Source: DASRQK01 sp964401685 (lineage in GTDB: Bacteria > Bacteroidota > Bacteroidia > Sphingobacteriales > Sphingobacteriaceae). From it: a stretch of 64,000 nucleotides of DNA. The translations under genes were made by a program, and so were the position numbers. This document shows, piece after piece, positions 17,333 to 25,432 of the stretch (the first letter of the stretch is position 1; each line of letters starts with the position of its first letter). The notes under the pieces are model-generated. The model was given only the letters and a program-made list of their open reading frames with translations. It made no database searches and had not been told where the DNA came from. The stretch lies in the NCBI GenBank assembly GCA_964401685.1, contig CAYNZH010000003.1:24012-88011 (forward strand), written 5' to 3'.

Positions 17333-18193
17333 TTACAAATAATAAGCGATGATCAATACAGAAGCAATGGCCAAAAGCAAGCCCACTTTGTTGAGACGCG
17401 ACAACTTTTCATTGAAAAACAGGACCCCAATCAGCGCGCCTAGACTGATGACGCCTATGTTCATTCCCGTGAAAACTATAGAAGGCTGATCCGGGAGCGC
17501 GCGGTGGGCTCTCATATAAAACAGAATATTACCAAAATTGAAAGCACCCAGAATCAAGCCCCAAAGGATCGCATTAAGCGTGACTTTCCGCTTTTGAACC
17601 AGACTTCTGTACGCGAGTATTCCCAAGGCTACTAATAAAGCCAGGCAAAAAATAATAAACATCGAAGATGTATAGGGAAGACGCGCAAGTGCAACCGTTT
17701 TGAATAGAATATCGATAACACCATAGCCTAAAAAGACAATCAGCGAATAAAACCACACGCTAGAGCCCCGACCTGAAGGTGATTTTTTGTGCCAGCCAAT
17801 GGAAAATGTGATCGCTAACAAGCCCATCCCCACTCCTACACTACTACCAATAGACGGCTCTTCGTTGAAAAACAAAAAGGCTGCGAGTAAAGGAATCACC
17901 AGTGATAGCCTCTGCGCTATTTCGGTTTTGACAATGCCGGAAAACTTGATCGAGGCTCCCAGAGCCAGAAAAACGAAAGGCAAGAGTGCTGCTAAAAGCA
18001 AGAATACGACCCAGGGCGCGTCGCTGAGCTGCTCGATACGGAGATCCGGTTTCAAAAAATAATAGGTGAGTGCGGCTGCGACGGGATAGTTCCAGATAAT
18101 CATCTGCACGGTATCCACTCCCCTTTGCCTCCCTAGCTTTAAAAGTACCGAAACCGTGACGCTGCACAGGACACTATACAATACGTAAATCAT
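17333..18193 (-). CDS. EamA/DMT family transporter
   Basis: The 286-residue protein has about ten membrane helices in two EamA-like repeats. The repeat ends LVIPLLAAFLFFNEEPS (near 95-111) and VISLGALIGVLFFNEKLS (near 247-264) carry the characteristic FxNE motif. I start at the ATG at 18193 (MIYVLYSVL), which begins the first helix. An upstream in-frame ATG at 18283 would add 30 residues and run into the promoter of the divergent gene. Substrate unknown; DMT relatives export amino acids, nucleotide precursors or other metabolites. First gene of the minus-strand run to 13880. Confidence 0.88.
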   Translation of the reverse strand: MIYVLYSVLCSVTVSVLLKLGRQRGVDTVQMIIWNYPVAAALTYYFLKPDLRIEQLSDAPWVVFLLLAALLPFVFLALGASIKFSGIVKTEIAQRLSLVIPLLAAFLFFNEEPSIGSSVGVGMGLLAITFSIGWHKKSPSGRGSSVWFYSLIVFLGYGVIDILFKTVALARLPYTSSMFIIFCLALLVALGILAYRSLVQKRKVTLNAILWGLILGAFNFGNILFYMRAHRALPDQPSIVFTGMNIGVISLGALIGVLFFNEKLSRLNKVGLLLAIASVLIIAYYL

Positions 18194-18241
18194 CGCGGAT
18201 AAAAGTACATAAAAAAACGTGAAATATTTTCTAAGCTTATG

Positions 18242-18273
18242 TTTGTTTAGACCAATTAAAAATAATAGTTTTG
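18242..18273 (+). promoter_or_regulatory. Promoter of the 18297 gene
   Basis: TTTG (18242-18245) and TAGTTTTG (18266-18273) are 20 bases apart, an exact Bacteroidota -33/-7 arrangement. The expected transcription start near 18280 lies about 17 bases before the ATG. Confidence 0.6.
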
Positions 18274-18296
18274 CCCCGAACAATAATTAAGTACAC

Positions 18297-19013
18297 ATGA
18301 AAATGAAAAACACCATATTCTTCCTTCTTGCGCTTGTGGCTACGACTGCTCACGCGCAACAGCCCAATGCCGACCATGTCGGTGTCTTCAATGCCGAAGG
18401 CAAAAATGTCGAAGTGAAATTTGTCCGGGTTCTGTATGCTGCTGAAGGTTCTGAAATCGAGGGAGAAAGCAATTCAGTAAAGCAATTGCTTTTCGATAGC
18501 AAAGATCCAAGTGGTGCGGCAATCAAAGCGTATCGTTTCCAGGTGGTCGCAAAGAACACGGGCTATGATGTGCTGCAAACTACCCATGAAGGCGATTACA
18601 AATTAAAATCGGTGACCGAGGGAGTAAAATTGCACATAGAAGTACCGGTCGTGTCGGGGCAGATGCAGCTGGACCGCGCGTTCATTAGCAGCATGGCTTA
18701 TAACTTCGGAACTAGAGAAACCCGCAATCTTATCGCCGCAGAAGATGTCGCGGACATACAGCTGAAGATCGAAAGATTAGACCTACCAAAATTCGGTGCG
18801 GAGAACAAACCTGGCGACGGCGCCATTATCTACAATGCAGGCTTTATCGATCTGACTTTGACCTCCAAGGTAAAACACATTCAAGGAGATCAGGTCAGCG
18901 ATTTTACAGTCGCCATAAAAGGTCCTATATCTATAACCCAAGTGCGTGGCCAGGAGCGATCAGACCGAGCCGTAATTGTCAACGAGGCTTTAGTGAGAAA
19001 AAACCGTATCTGA
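18297..19013 (+). CDS. Exported protein of unknown function
   Basis: This 238-residue protein begins with a clear signal peptide (MKMKNTIFFLLALVATTAHA, cleavage before QQ). The mature part is predicted to be beta-rich, without cysteines, lipobox or a recognisable C-terminal sorting domain. A conserved-looking core runs from about 100 to 200, including FGTRETRNLIAAEDVADIQ. I do not recognise a family. It has its own promoter immediately upstream, is divergent from the EamA transporter, and is followed 56 bases later by the 43-residue peptide gene. Periplasmic or cell-surface location is likely; function unknown. Confidence 0.8.
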   Translation: MKMKNTIFFLLALVATTAHAQQPNADHVGVFNAEGKNVEVKFVRVLYAAEGSEIEGESNSVKQLLFDSKDPSGAAIKAYRFQVVAKNTGYDVLQTTHEGDYKLKSVTEGVKLHIEVPVVSGQMQLDRAFISSMAYNFGTRETRNLIAAEDVADIQLKIERLDLPKFGAENKPGDGAIIYNAGFIDLTLTSKVKHIQGDQVSDFTVAIKGPISITQVRGQERSDRAVIVNEALVRKNRI

Positions 19014-19069
19014 TTTCGATCGATCCGAATTTTTCTTCGTATCTTGCTTAAAGAAATTTGACAAGATCA

Positions 19070-19201
19070 ATGAAGGCGATGACAGCTTTTCTTTCAGGAA
19101 CAGAAATTGCAATGATTACGGCGGTGATCATGTTCTGGATCGGCATGATCGTCCTGTTGATCCGCTTTCTCAAGCGTAGGAAAAACAATAACCCTCGGTA
19201 A
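19070..19201 (+). CDS. Small single-pass membrane peptide (43 residues)
   Basis: ATG at 19070 opens a 43-codon frame ending TAA at 19199-19201. It has a polar N-terminus, one strongly hydrophobic helix (IAMITAVIMFWIGMIVLLI, about 13-31) and a very basic tail (RFLKRRKNNNPR). By the positive-inside rule the tail should be cytosolic. It lies 7 bases before mtgA and is probably cotranscribed with it. Size and composition are those of a regulatory or assembly small membrane protein, but I cannot link it to a family. It is easily missed because of its length. Confidence 0.55.
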   Translation: MKAMTAFLSGTEIAMITAVIMFWIGMIVLLIRFLKRRKNNNPR

Positions 19202-19208
19202 AGAATCC

Positions 19209-19883
19209 ATGATTAGAAAAACATCAAAATGGTTGCTGCGAATTATCCTCTGGTTTTTCGCAGTTACTATTTTATGGGTTATAGCCTTGAGATTTATAGA
19301 TCCACCTTTGACCTACTTGATGGTGCAAAGAGGCATCGAACAGAATAGGCAAGGCCAGGAATGGAAAATTGAAAAGAAATGGCTCGCCTACGAGCAGATC
19401 TCGGACCACCTGAAGCGTGCCGCAATCGCGGGCGAAGACGCTCGTTTTACTTCGCACTGGGGCTTTGACACAGAGGCCATCAAAGATGCTTACAATCGGA
19501 ACAAAGAAGGGGGAAATCTCAGGGGCGGAAGTACAATCAGCCAACAAACGGCTAAAAACGTTTTCCTCTGGCCCCAAAGGTCTTGGTTGAGAAAGGGATT
19601 AGAGGCGTATTTCACCATCCTGATCGAAGTTTTCTGGAGCAAAAAAAGAATTTTGGAAGTCTATCTGAACGTGATAGAAACCGGACCTGGAATTTACGGG
19701 GCAGAGGCGGCATCCAGGCATTATTTTGGCAAGTCGGCTTCTGAGTTGACCCGCAGACAAGCGTCTTTGATCATTGCAGTATTACCAAACCCCCGAAGAT
19801 GGTCGCCGGCGCAGCCGACAGATTACATCAGCAGACGTGCATCCGCGATCAGCCGATACCTGAGTCACTCCCAAATACCTTAA
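19209..19883 (+). CDS. mtgA: Monofunctional biosynthetic peptidoglycan transglycosylase
   Basis: This 224-residue GT51 enzyme polymerises lipid II into glycan strands at the outer face of the inner membrane. One N-terminal membrane helix lies at about 8-28. The catalytic Glu76 is in AGEDARF. Other GT51 motifs are GGSTISQQTAKN (near 102-113), KRILEVYLN, and GIYGAEAASRHYFGK. No transpeptidase domain follows, so it is the MtgA type. The start is 7 bases after the 43-residue peptide. The 3' end overlaps the convergent gene at 19849 by 35 bases. Confidence 0.95.
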   Translation: MIRKTSKWLLRIILWFFAVTILWVIALRFIDPPLTYLMVQRGIEQNRQGQEWKIEKKWLAYEQISDHLKRAAIAGEDARFTSHWGFDTEAIKDAYNRNKEGGNLRGGSTISQQTAKNVFLWPQRSWLRKGLEAYFTILIEVFWSKKRILEVYLNVIETGPGIYGAEAASRHYFGKSASELTRRQASLIIAVLPNPRRWSPAQPTDYISRRASAISRYLSHSQIP

Positions 19884-20328
19884 TATGCCAGCTGTCTTTA
19901 AGCGGAACGCGCCACGTTGACTCCAACTCGTCGCTGCGTGAAATCAGGTTGTTAAATACAAGCGTTTGTTTATCCACTTTACCTTCTGCCAACAGCGTCT
20001 CGAACTCCGTCCGGCCGACCAATTCAACTTCTCCCAGTTGGTTTTCAAAAGCAACGGTCATCCTGTCAAAAAAATCAATGCCGAGTTCCTCGCCTATTTC
20101 CTGCAAAAGATGAACAGACTTGTCAATAGAGCAACCCGTAGGTGGAGCAACGGATTCGTCGACCTGTATAATAACAAACACTCCCCGTCTCACCTCGGCT
20201 TGAGCGGCTAGCGCTTTACCGTGAGCTTTCCACAGCGTCGTGAATTGTTTCAAACGATCCAAAACTTTAGCCTCTTCGGCGGCGGCCAACTTGCGACTCG
20301 CCTGATATATCCAAACACGGTTGCTCAT
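19849..20328 (-). CDS. Conserved Bacteroidota protein, often mislabelled 'ABC transporter ATPase'
   Basis: The 159-residue protein is soluble, with no signal peptide or membrane segment. Recognisable pieces are RVWIYQASRKL at the N-terminus, FVIIQVDESVAPPTGCSIDKS near 50-70, and DFFDRMTVAF near 84-93. Proteins of this type are commonly named ABC transporter ATPase, but there is no Walker A, signature or Walker B motif, so the name is unsupported. I start at ATG 20328 (MSNRVWIYQ); the longer frame upstream is hydrophobic and unlike the family. It is the last gene after the oxidase operon (38-base gap to DUF420) and overlaps the end of mtgA on the other strand by 35 bases. Function unknown. Confidence 0.78.
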   Translation of the reverse strand: MSNRVWIYQASRKLAAAEEAKVLDRLKQFTTLWKAHGKALAAQAEVRRGVFVIIQVDESVAPPTGCSIDKSVHLLQEIGEELGIDFFDRMTVAFENQLGEVELVGRTEFETLLAEGKVDKQTLVFNNLISRSDELESTWRVPLKDSWHIKVFGSDSGIG

Positions 20329-20366
20329 CCCAGTAATATACAAATAAAAAATGAAAATTAAAAATC

Positions 20367-20909
20367 CTACGCGTAGTAGGGTGAAATCATCACATATACC
20401 AGTACACCAGAAACTGCCACGTAGAGCCAAAGCGGATAGGTGTACCGAGCTATCTTCCTATGCGCAGGAAAACGGCCTGATAGGCCACGCACAAAGGTGA
20501 TCAGCACCAATGGAATGATCACAATTGATAAAAGTATGTGTGTGATCAGAATGAAGAAATACACATAGCGCATCCAACCATCGCCTCCGTAAGGCGTGGA
20601 TTCTGAAGTCATATGGTAGGCCAGATACATGCACAAAAATGCCACAGAGCAGCCGATCGCAATTTTCACGAGCCTTTCGTGTAGCTGTTGATTGCCCCTA
20701 CGTATAGCACGAACAGCTACGATCAATAGAAGAGCGGTCAAAGCGTTTATACCCGCATAAATTGGCGGGAGAAAAGTTAGTGGCGCGCCTTCATAACCGA
20801 AATCCCGAAGGTTGACGCGGAAGAGCATCGCGACCACCAAAGGAATCAAAATCGATAAAACAATAATCCAACGATTGTACTTCTTCTCTAAAGATGTGAT
20901 CTCACTCAT
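20367..20909 (-). CDS. DUF420 membrane protein (CtaM-like oxidase assembly factor)
   Basis: The 180-residue protein has five membrane helices and the DUF420 pattern: a conserved His in HERLVKIAIG, YHMTSES, ILITHILLSIVIIPL and HRKIARYTYPLWLYVAVSG. DUF420/CtaM is needed for maturation of aa3/caa3-type oxidases in Gram-positives, where it acts near haem or copper loading. Position directly after SCO in the oxidase operon supports the same role here. Its ATG overlaps the SCO stop by 4 bases. Confidence 0.88.
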   Translation of the reverse strand: MSEITSLEKKYNRWIIVLSILIPLVVAMLFRVNLRDFGYEGAPLTFLPPIYAGINALTALLLIVAVRAIRRGNQQLHERLVKIAIGCSVAFLCMYLAYHMTSESTPYGGDGWMRYVYFFILITHILLSIVIIPLVLITFVRGLSGRFPAHRKIARYTYPLWLYVAVSGVLVYVMISPYYA

Positions 20910-21619
20910 TGCAACTTACTTTTATTTCGAACCTCCTCGACCAATAATAATTTGACCTCATCGATCAAACGATCCACCTCTTTGCGATGATTGACGTCGT
21001 AGTACCCGCGGATGCGCCGCTTGGAATCTACAAGGATAAGGGATGAGCTGTGTATAAACGCTGCATCCCTGGAGGTGTCCTGGAGCGCATCGACTAAAAA
21101 ATATTCTCTAGCGATTTTCATCACCTGCCCCGGTCCGTCAGTGGCAAAATGCCATTTCTTGGTCGATGCATCGTACTGCTGACTATACTCCAGCAACACA
21201 GCAGGCGAATCATAGGCACTATCAACACTAAAGGTATACAAATTCACAGCGGGATTTGACTGGAAGCGAGTAGCCACCCGGTCCATCTCGTCGTTCATGT
21301 GCTTGCAAAAGGTTTCGCAACGGGTATAGAAAAAATTGACCACAGCAATCCCCGAATTATCGGGCAGGAAATCCAAGGTTTCGGCGTTGGCGTCCGTCAA
21401 CTGAAAATCCGGGATCGTATGATATAAGGTATCAGGAATCTGTTCGCCCATTCGGCTGCTAAAAGTTCCTGTCAACGTTTTTTCACCGTAAATAGGTAGC
21501 GGCCTGTACCTGTTCTCCCCCTCTTTCTCTAGCAAATAATATAAAAAACCTGGCAAAACCAAAATGGCAGCCAGGATTGCAATATTTACAAATTTTCCCT
21601 TTTTGGGTTTATTATTCAT
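20906..21619 (-). CDS. SCO1/SenC/PrrC family copper chaperone
   Basis: This 237-residue protein is anchored by an N-terminal helix (about 10-30) with a thioredoxin-like periplasmic domain. The copper-binding residues are Cys101 and Cys105 in YTRCETFCKHM (CxxxC) and His190 in AAFIHSSSL. SCO proteins deliver copper to the CuA site of oxidase subunit II. It lies between the subunit IV gene (2-base gap) and DUF420 (4-base overlap), which fits CuA assembly for the oxidase of the same operon. Confidence 0.93.
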   Translation of the reverse strand: MNNKPKKGKFVNIAILAAILVLPGFLYYLLEKEGENRYRPLPIYGEKTLTGTFSSRMGEQIPDTLYHTIPDFQLTDANAETLDFLPDNSGIAVVNFFYTRCETFCKHMNDEMDRVATRFQSNPAVNLYTFSVDSAYDSPAVLLEYSQQYDASTKKWHFATDGPGQVMKIAREYFLVDALQDTSRDAAFIHSSSLILVDSKRRIRGYYDVNHRKEVDRLIDEVKLLLVEEVRNKSKLQ

Positions 21620-21621
21620 AT

Positions 21622-22005
21622 TTATGGATTAGGCCACCAAGGGTATTCATTGTAGTGGAGTTTTAAATATGCCCCTTCAATAAGCATTAGCACTATAAAA
21701 TAAACGATAAAGAACATGGACAAGGTAATTACCCCGATAAACACTCGTTTCTCAAACTTTAAGTGCATGAAATACGCCACAATGTAATAGGCTTTGACAA
21801 GCGTCAATAGAATATAGACCGTATTAACAGCCAATCCCTTCTCAATATGACCTGGGTGAACCAAAGCTAAAGCAATAAAAAACTCAAGACCGGTCAAAAA
21901 CAACAGGTAAAAGAAAACGCGCCAAATCTTGCCCTTGGTCATGTCTTGTGCATGAGGTTCGTCCACGTTATGATCGATTGCGTTATCGTGCTGATGTGTT
22001 GCCAT
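21622..22005 (-). CDS. Cytochrome c oxidase subunit IV (bacterial COX4 type)
   Basis: This 127-residue protein has a His-rich N-terminus (MATHQHDNAIDHNVDEPHAQ) and three membrane helices (near 30-50, 55-77 and 85-110). ALVHPGHIEKGLAVNTVYILLTLVKAYYIVAYFMHLKFE, which I give only in outline, is the region that matches bacterial COX4/CyoD-like subunits. It is a small accessory subunit without redox centres. It sits 35 bases after subunit III in the oxidase operon. Confidence 0.87.
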   Translation of the reverse strand: MATHQHDNAIDHNVDEPHAQDMTKGKIWRVFFYLLFLTGLEFFIALALVHPGHIEKGLAVNTVYILLTLVKAYYIVAYFMHLKFEKRVFIGVITLSMFFIVYFIVLMLIEGAYLKLHYNEYPWWPNP

Positions 22006-22040
22006 AATAGTGATAGCTTATTATATTAGAAATATTAAAA

Positions 22041-22775
22041 TTAAACCAGATAAAAGAAGGTAAATACAAATACCCACACCAAGTCAACAAAGTGCCAGTA
22101 AAGACCTACTTTTTCGACCATCAAATAAGTTCCTCTACGCTCAAATGTACGCGCAAGAGTCATACCTAAAATGGTAATATTCAAAATCAAACCAATAGTC
22201 ACGTGCAATCCATGGAATCCCGTAATAGTAAAGAACAGATTGGCAAACTGCAGGGCAGAAACTTCTGAAATGCCCTTGGTGAAGAAAGGTTCGAGCGTCA
22301 CCTCGGGCGGTACTCCTTCCTGCGTAGGAATCGTCCCAAACCAGAAACCTGTGTGATGCAAATGGCTCCACTCCAGCGCTTGGCATCCAAGAAACAAAAC
22401 ACCGCCCAGAATAGTCCACAACATCCACTTGATAACTTCCTGCCTGGCGTTTCTGTGTCCAGCCTCTACGGCAAGTACCATAGTGACCGAACTCATGATC
22501 AGTATAAATGTCATTATTCCGACAAAGACCAGCGGATATCCGCTTTCGGCTATAAACGGTATGGATTGAAACACTTTGTCCGGGTCAGGCCAGGCAATAT
22601 GTGCAAAACGCTGTGCACCATAATAAACCAAAAAAGCCGAAAAAGTAAATGAATCCGACACCAGGAAGAACCACATCATGATCTTTCCGTACTCCACATT
22701 GAACGGAGACTTTCCACCACTCCATGGACCGGTTTTTACCTTGTCTAATTGCGATACCGTTGTACTCATTGTCAA
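22041..22775 (-). CDS. ctaE: Cytochrome c oxidase subunit III (long form)
   Basis: This 244-residue heme-copper oxidase subunit III has about six membrane helices and no metal site. Typical stretches are KIMMWFFLVSDSFTFSAFL near 30-48, ALEWSHLHHTGFWFG near 132-146, FTITGFHGLHVTIGL near 186-200 and YWHFVDLVWVFVF at the end. It stabilises subunit I. It follows the shorter subunit III gene by 16 bases. Two tandem subunit III-like genes are usual in this Bacteroidota operon type. Confidence 0.92.
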   Translation of the reverse strand: MTMSTTVSQLDKVKTGPWSGGKSPFNVEYGKIMMWFFLVSDSFTFSAFLVYYGAQRFAHIAWPDPDKVFQSIPFIAESGYPLVFVGIMTFILIMSSVTMVLAVEAGHRNARQEVIKWMLWTILGGVLFLGCQALEWSHLHHTGFWFGTIPTQEGVPPEVTLEPFFTKGISEVSALQFANLFFTITGFHGLHVTIGLILNITILGMTLARTFERRGTYLMVEKVGLYWHFVDLVWVFVFTFFYLV

Positions 22776-22791
22776 AACTTATTAAGCGTAA

Positions 22792-23370
22792 TTATTGATT
22801 CAAAAGTAAAAAAACATAAATATAAATCCACAATATATCGAGAAAATGCCAGAATATACTAGCTAATTCCATTCTGAATATGTTTCTCGATGAAGAGATC
22901 TTGCCCCTCACTCCAAATAATGCCCTCAGTAACACGAGCAATCCGGCTATAATGTGGGCCAGGTGCATACCCGTGAAAATATATATAAAAGACTGTGAAG
23001 CATTGGTGTTGATAAAGTAAACGCCTCTTTCCGTTAAAACACTCCAGGACTCTACTTGAATGATAAAAAAACCGATACCTAAAAGAATGGTCGCAACCAA
23101 AAAGGCAATCTGCTTTTTATGCTCCAACTTCTGGGCGGCTTTATTTGCCAAAAACATGGTACCGCTACTCAATAAAATAAGCACAGTACTGTAGATAAAG
23201 GCGTTCGGAAGAAGCGTCTTCAATCCTTTATCTACCCCGCCCTGAGTATATACGATAAAACCGCTGGACAATGCAGCGAACATCATAAACATACCAATCA
23301 TTCCCAGCCAAAGGCTGAACTTTTTGGCTTTCCTGTGAGCGGTCTCTTCTATATTAGACGACTGAACCAT
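22792..23370 (-). CDS. Cytochrome c oxidase subunit III-like protein (short form)
   Basis: This 192-residue protein has five membrane helices. It shows the subunit III hallmarks KFSLWLGMIGMFMMFAALSSG near 16-36, FTGMHLAHIIAGLLVLL near 131-147 and FWHFLDILWIYIY at the end. It lacks the first helices of the long form. It is 2 bases from ctaB and 16 bases from the long subunit III gene. Likely a second structural subunit of the same oxidase, not a remnant, since the frame is intact and the motifs are kept. Confidence 0.88.
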   Translation of the reverse strand: MVQSSNIEETAHRKAKKFSLWLGMIGMFMMFAALSSGFIVYTQGGVDKGLKTLLPNAFIYSTVLILLSSGTMFLANKAAQKLEHKKQIAFLVATILLGIGFFIIQVESWSVLTERGVYFINTNASQSFIYIFTGMHLAHIIAGLLVLLRALFGVRGKISSSRNIFRMELASIFWHFLDILWIYIYVFLLLNQ

Positions 23371-23372
23371 GG

Positions 23373-24362
23373 TTATAAGGCGATAAAATCAAACAATAAG
23401 ACCAGCTGTATGATTGGCAAATAAAAAAACGAAGTAAACATCACTTTTCTGGCAAAGACCGTTTCGCAGCTTATAAACAATTTAAGTGCGTACCAACAAA
23501 ACAACAGACCGGCTAATATCGATACCCCTCCGACAAAATACCCGCCGAAACCGAAATACAAGGGAAGAAGGCTCACCGGAATCATAAGAATCGTGGTGAT
23601 CAAGACCATAAAAGAGGAAATCTTATCCTTTTTCTTGGTCGGCAACAAGCGGAAACCAGCCTTGCTATAATCCTCGTCCATAACCCAGGCCAGACTCCAA
23701 AAATGTGGAAACTGCCAGATAAACTGGATGACAAACAGCACCAGCGGAATGATCAATATCACATCCGGATTTTGCTGGCTATAGGTCAGTAGGTCAGCTT
23801 GCGTAAATGCAGCGTAGTACCCTATCAGTGGAGGCAACGCTCCAGGAAAGGCACCAACAAACACGGCAATAGGCGATTTCTGCTTCAGCGGCGTGTAGAA
23901 AAAGGCATACAAAAACAAAGAAGCGACCGAAATCAGCCCTGCTATCAGATTGAGAGAAACCAGGCTATACGTGCCCAAAATTCCCATCAGCAAACTCAAA
24001 ACCAGGGCCTGCCCCGTGTTCATTCGCCCTGAGGGAAGAGGCCTGTCCTTGGTCCTTTCCATCAATTTATCCAAATCCTTCTCGATAATCTGATTGAAAC
24101 CATTGGCAGATCCAGTGACGAGAAAGCCTCCAAAAGTAAGTATCAGCCAATTAATCCAGAGAATATCTCCCTGTTGCTTGCTTCCGATCAAAAATGCGAT
24201 GGACGCCGAAAACACCACGGTCATGGTCAAGCGAAATTTGATCAGCTTCTTGAAATCTGACACAAATAGCTTGACACCCTCCAGCTTACCTGCGACCACG
24301 GGATGTGGAACAGCAACTGGACCGTCAATGTCTTTTTTAAAATTTCTATTATTAACACTCAT
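23373..24362 (-). CDS. ctaB: Protoheme IX farnesyltransferase (haem O synthase)
   Basis: This 329-residue UbiA-family membrane enzyme converts haem B to haem O by adding a farnesyl group. The first Asp-rich motif is NGFNQIIEKDLDKLMERT (near 95-112) with RPLPSGRM after it. The second is in the DEDYSKAGFRLLP region (near 226-238). About nine membrane helices are visible. It lies 17 bases after ctaA; together they make haem A for the oxidase in this operon. Confidence 0.95.
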   Translation of the reverse strand: MSVNNRNFKKDIDGPVAVPHPVVAGKLEGVKLFVSDFKKLIKFRLTMTVVFSASIAFLIGSKQQGDILWINWLILTFGGFLVTGSANGFNQIIEKDLDKLMERTKDRPLPSGRMNTGQALVLSLLMGILGTYSLVSLNLIAGLISVASLFLYAFFYTPLKQKSPIAVFVGAFPGALPPLIGYYAAFTQADLLTYSQQNPDVILIIPLVLFVIQFIWQFPHFWSLAWVMDEDYSKAGFRLLPTKKKDKISSFMVLITTILMIPVSLLPLYFGFGGYFVGGVSILAGLLFCWYALKLFISCETVFARKVMFTSFFYLPIIQLVLLFDFIAL

Positions 24363-24379
24363 AACTCATTCAGGTCTCA

Positions 24380-25426
24380 TTACCTGGAAACTCTACCCAA
24401 CAATAATACTAAATAAAACTGTGCGCCAAAAAGCAAGCTCGCCAACACTAAGTGACTGGTTTGCATGACCGGAGGCACCTCAAAATGATACATCGCGTAT
24501 CCCGTTACAAATTGCGTCCCAATCAAAATCAACACCACATTGGAGTAAAAACTCTGGTGTGTGCTTTTGCCAAACCGCGAGCGGATGAGGAAAAAAAGAA
24601 TCAAGACCACCACTGCGGACACATAGGCCAATGTCCTATGAATATCCAGCGAGCCGCCAAGATTTCCAATCCATTCGGAGCGCGCGAGGTTAGCGGATGA
24701 AAAGCCATCAATGTGTTCCCGCACCTCTGTACCGAAAATCACCTGGAGAATCACAAGCACCAAACTGAGCAAAGCCAGCCAGCGCACGACTCCCGCAGAG
24801 TGATGGACAACTAGATCCCTATCCCTGTATGCCCTCGCTTTGAAGTAGGTGTAAATACTGATCGCGACAATGATAAGCGCTAACATCATATGCACCGTAA
24901 TTAGCCAAGGCATAAGATTGGTAGAGACCACGATAGAACCTAACCACCCTTGCAAACCAACCAGGAAAACATTGATCACACTCCAAACGAAGATGGATTT
25001 TTTGATCCTAAAATAAGTAAACGCAAAGAACGCACTCAATATTAACAGAAACCCGGTAATGACGCCCACAATCCTGTTGATAAACTCCGTCCAGGTCTTT
25101 GCGGCATTAAAATCCTCGTGAACTAAAATCGAAGGATCGTGCTTTATCTGAGCTGCAAGCTCCATATACCCGAATGCTTCCAAAATCTTCGCAAAACGCT
25201 CATTTTTTGCTTTGCGACCCTCGATGTAGTCCTCTTCGTAGTTCGGAGGCAACTGGCTCTCGCTTACGGGAGGGATAATCATCCCAAAACATTTGGGCCA
25301 ATCCGGGCATCCCATTCCCGATCCTGTACTCCGAACAACTCCCCCTGCCGTGATCACCAAAAATAGTGAGATGATCGTCAGTCTATTGAATAATAAAAAT
25401 CTTTTTTCAGCAGCGGGAAACATCAT
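24380..25426 (-). CDS. ctaA: Haem A synthase (COX15/CtaA)
   Basis: The 348-residue protein has eight membrane helices and oxidises haem O to haem A. Motifs include GGVVRSTGSGMGCPDWPKC near 23-41, with two Cys, and the His/Glu-bearing EFINRIVGVITGF near 113-125. Further haem ligands lie in ITVHMMLALIIV and DIHRTLAYVS, and FQTSHL-like MQTSHLVLASLLF at the end. The duplicated four-helix architecture is typical. It lies 6 bases after ctaD and 17 before ctaB. Confidence 0.94.
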   Translation of the reverse strand: MMFPAAEKRFLLFNRLTIISLFLVITAGGVVRSTGSGMGCPDWPKCFGMIIPPVSESQLPPNYEEDYIEGRKAKNERFAKILEAFGYMELAAQIKHDPSILVHEDFNAAKTWTEFINRIVGVITGFLLILSAFFAFTYFRIKKSIFVWSVINVFLVGLQGWLGSIVVSTNLMPWLITVHMMLALIIVAISIYTYFKARAYRDRDLVVHHSAGVVRWLALLSLVLVILQVIFGTEVREHIDGFSSANLARSEWIGNLGGSLDIHRTLAYVSAVVVLILFFLIRSRFGKSTHQSFYSNVVLILIGTQFVTGYAMYHFEVPPVMQTSHLVLASLLFGAQFYLVLLLGRVSR

Positions 25427-25432
25427 ATTTTA

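Noticed and set aside
22041..23370. Two subunit III genes as a recent duplication or pseudogene
   Set aside because: They differ in length and sequence, both frames are intact, and paired subunit III genes are common in this operon type.
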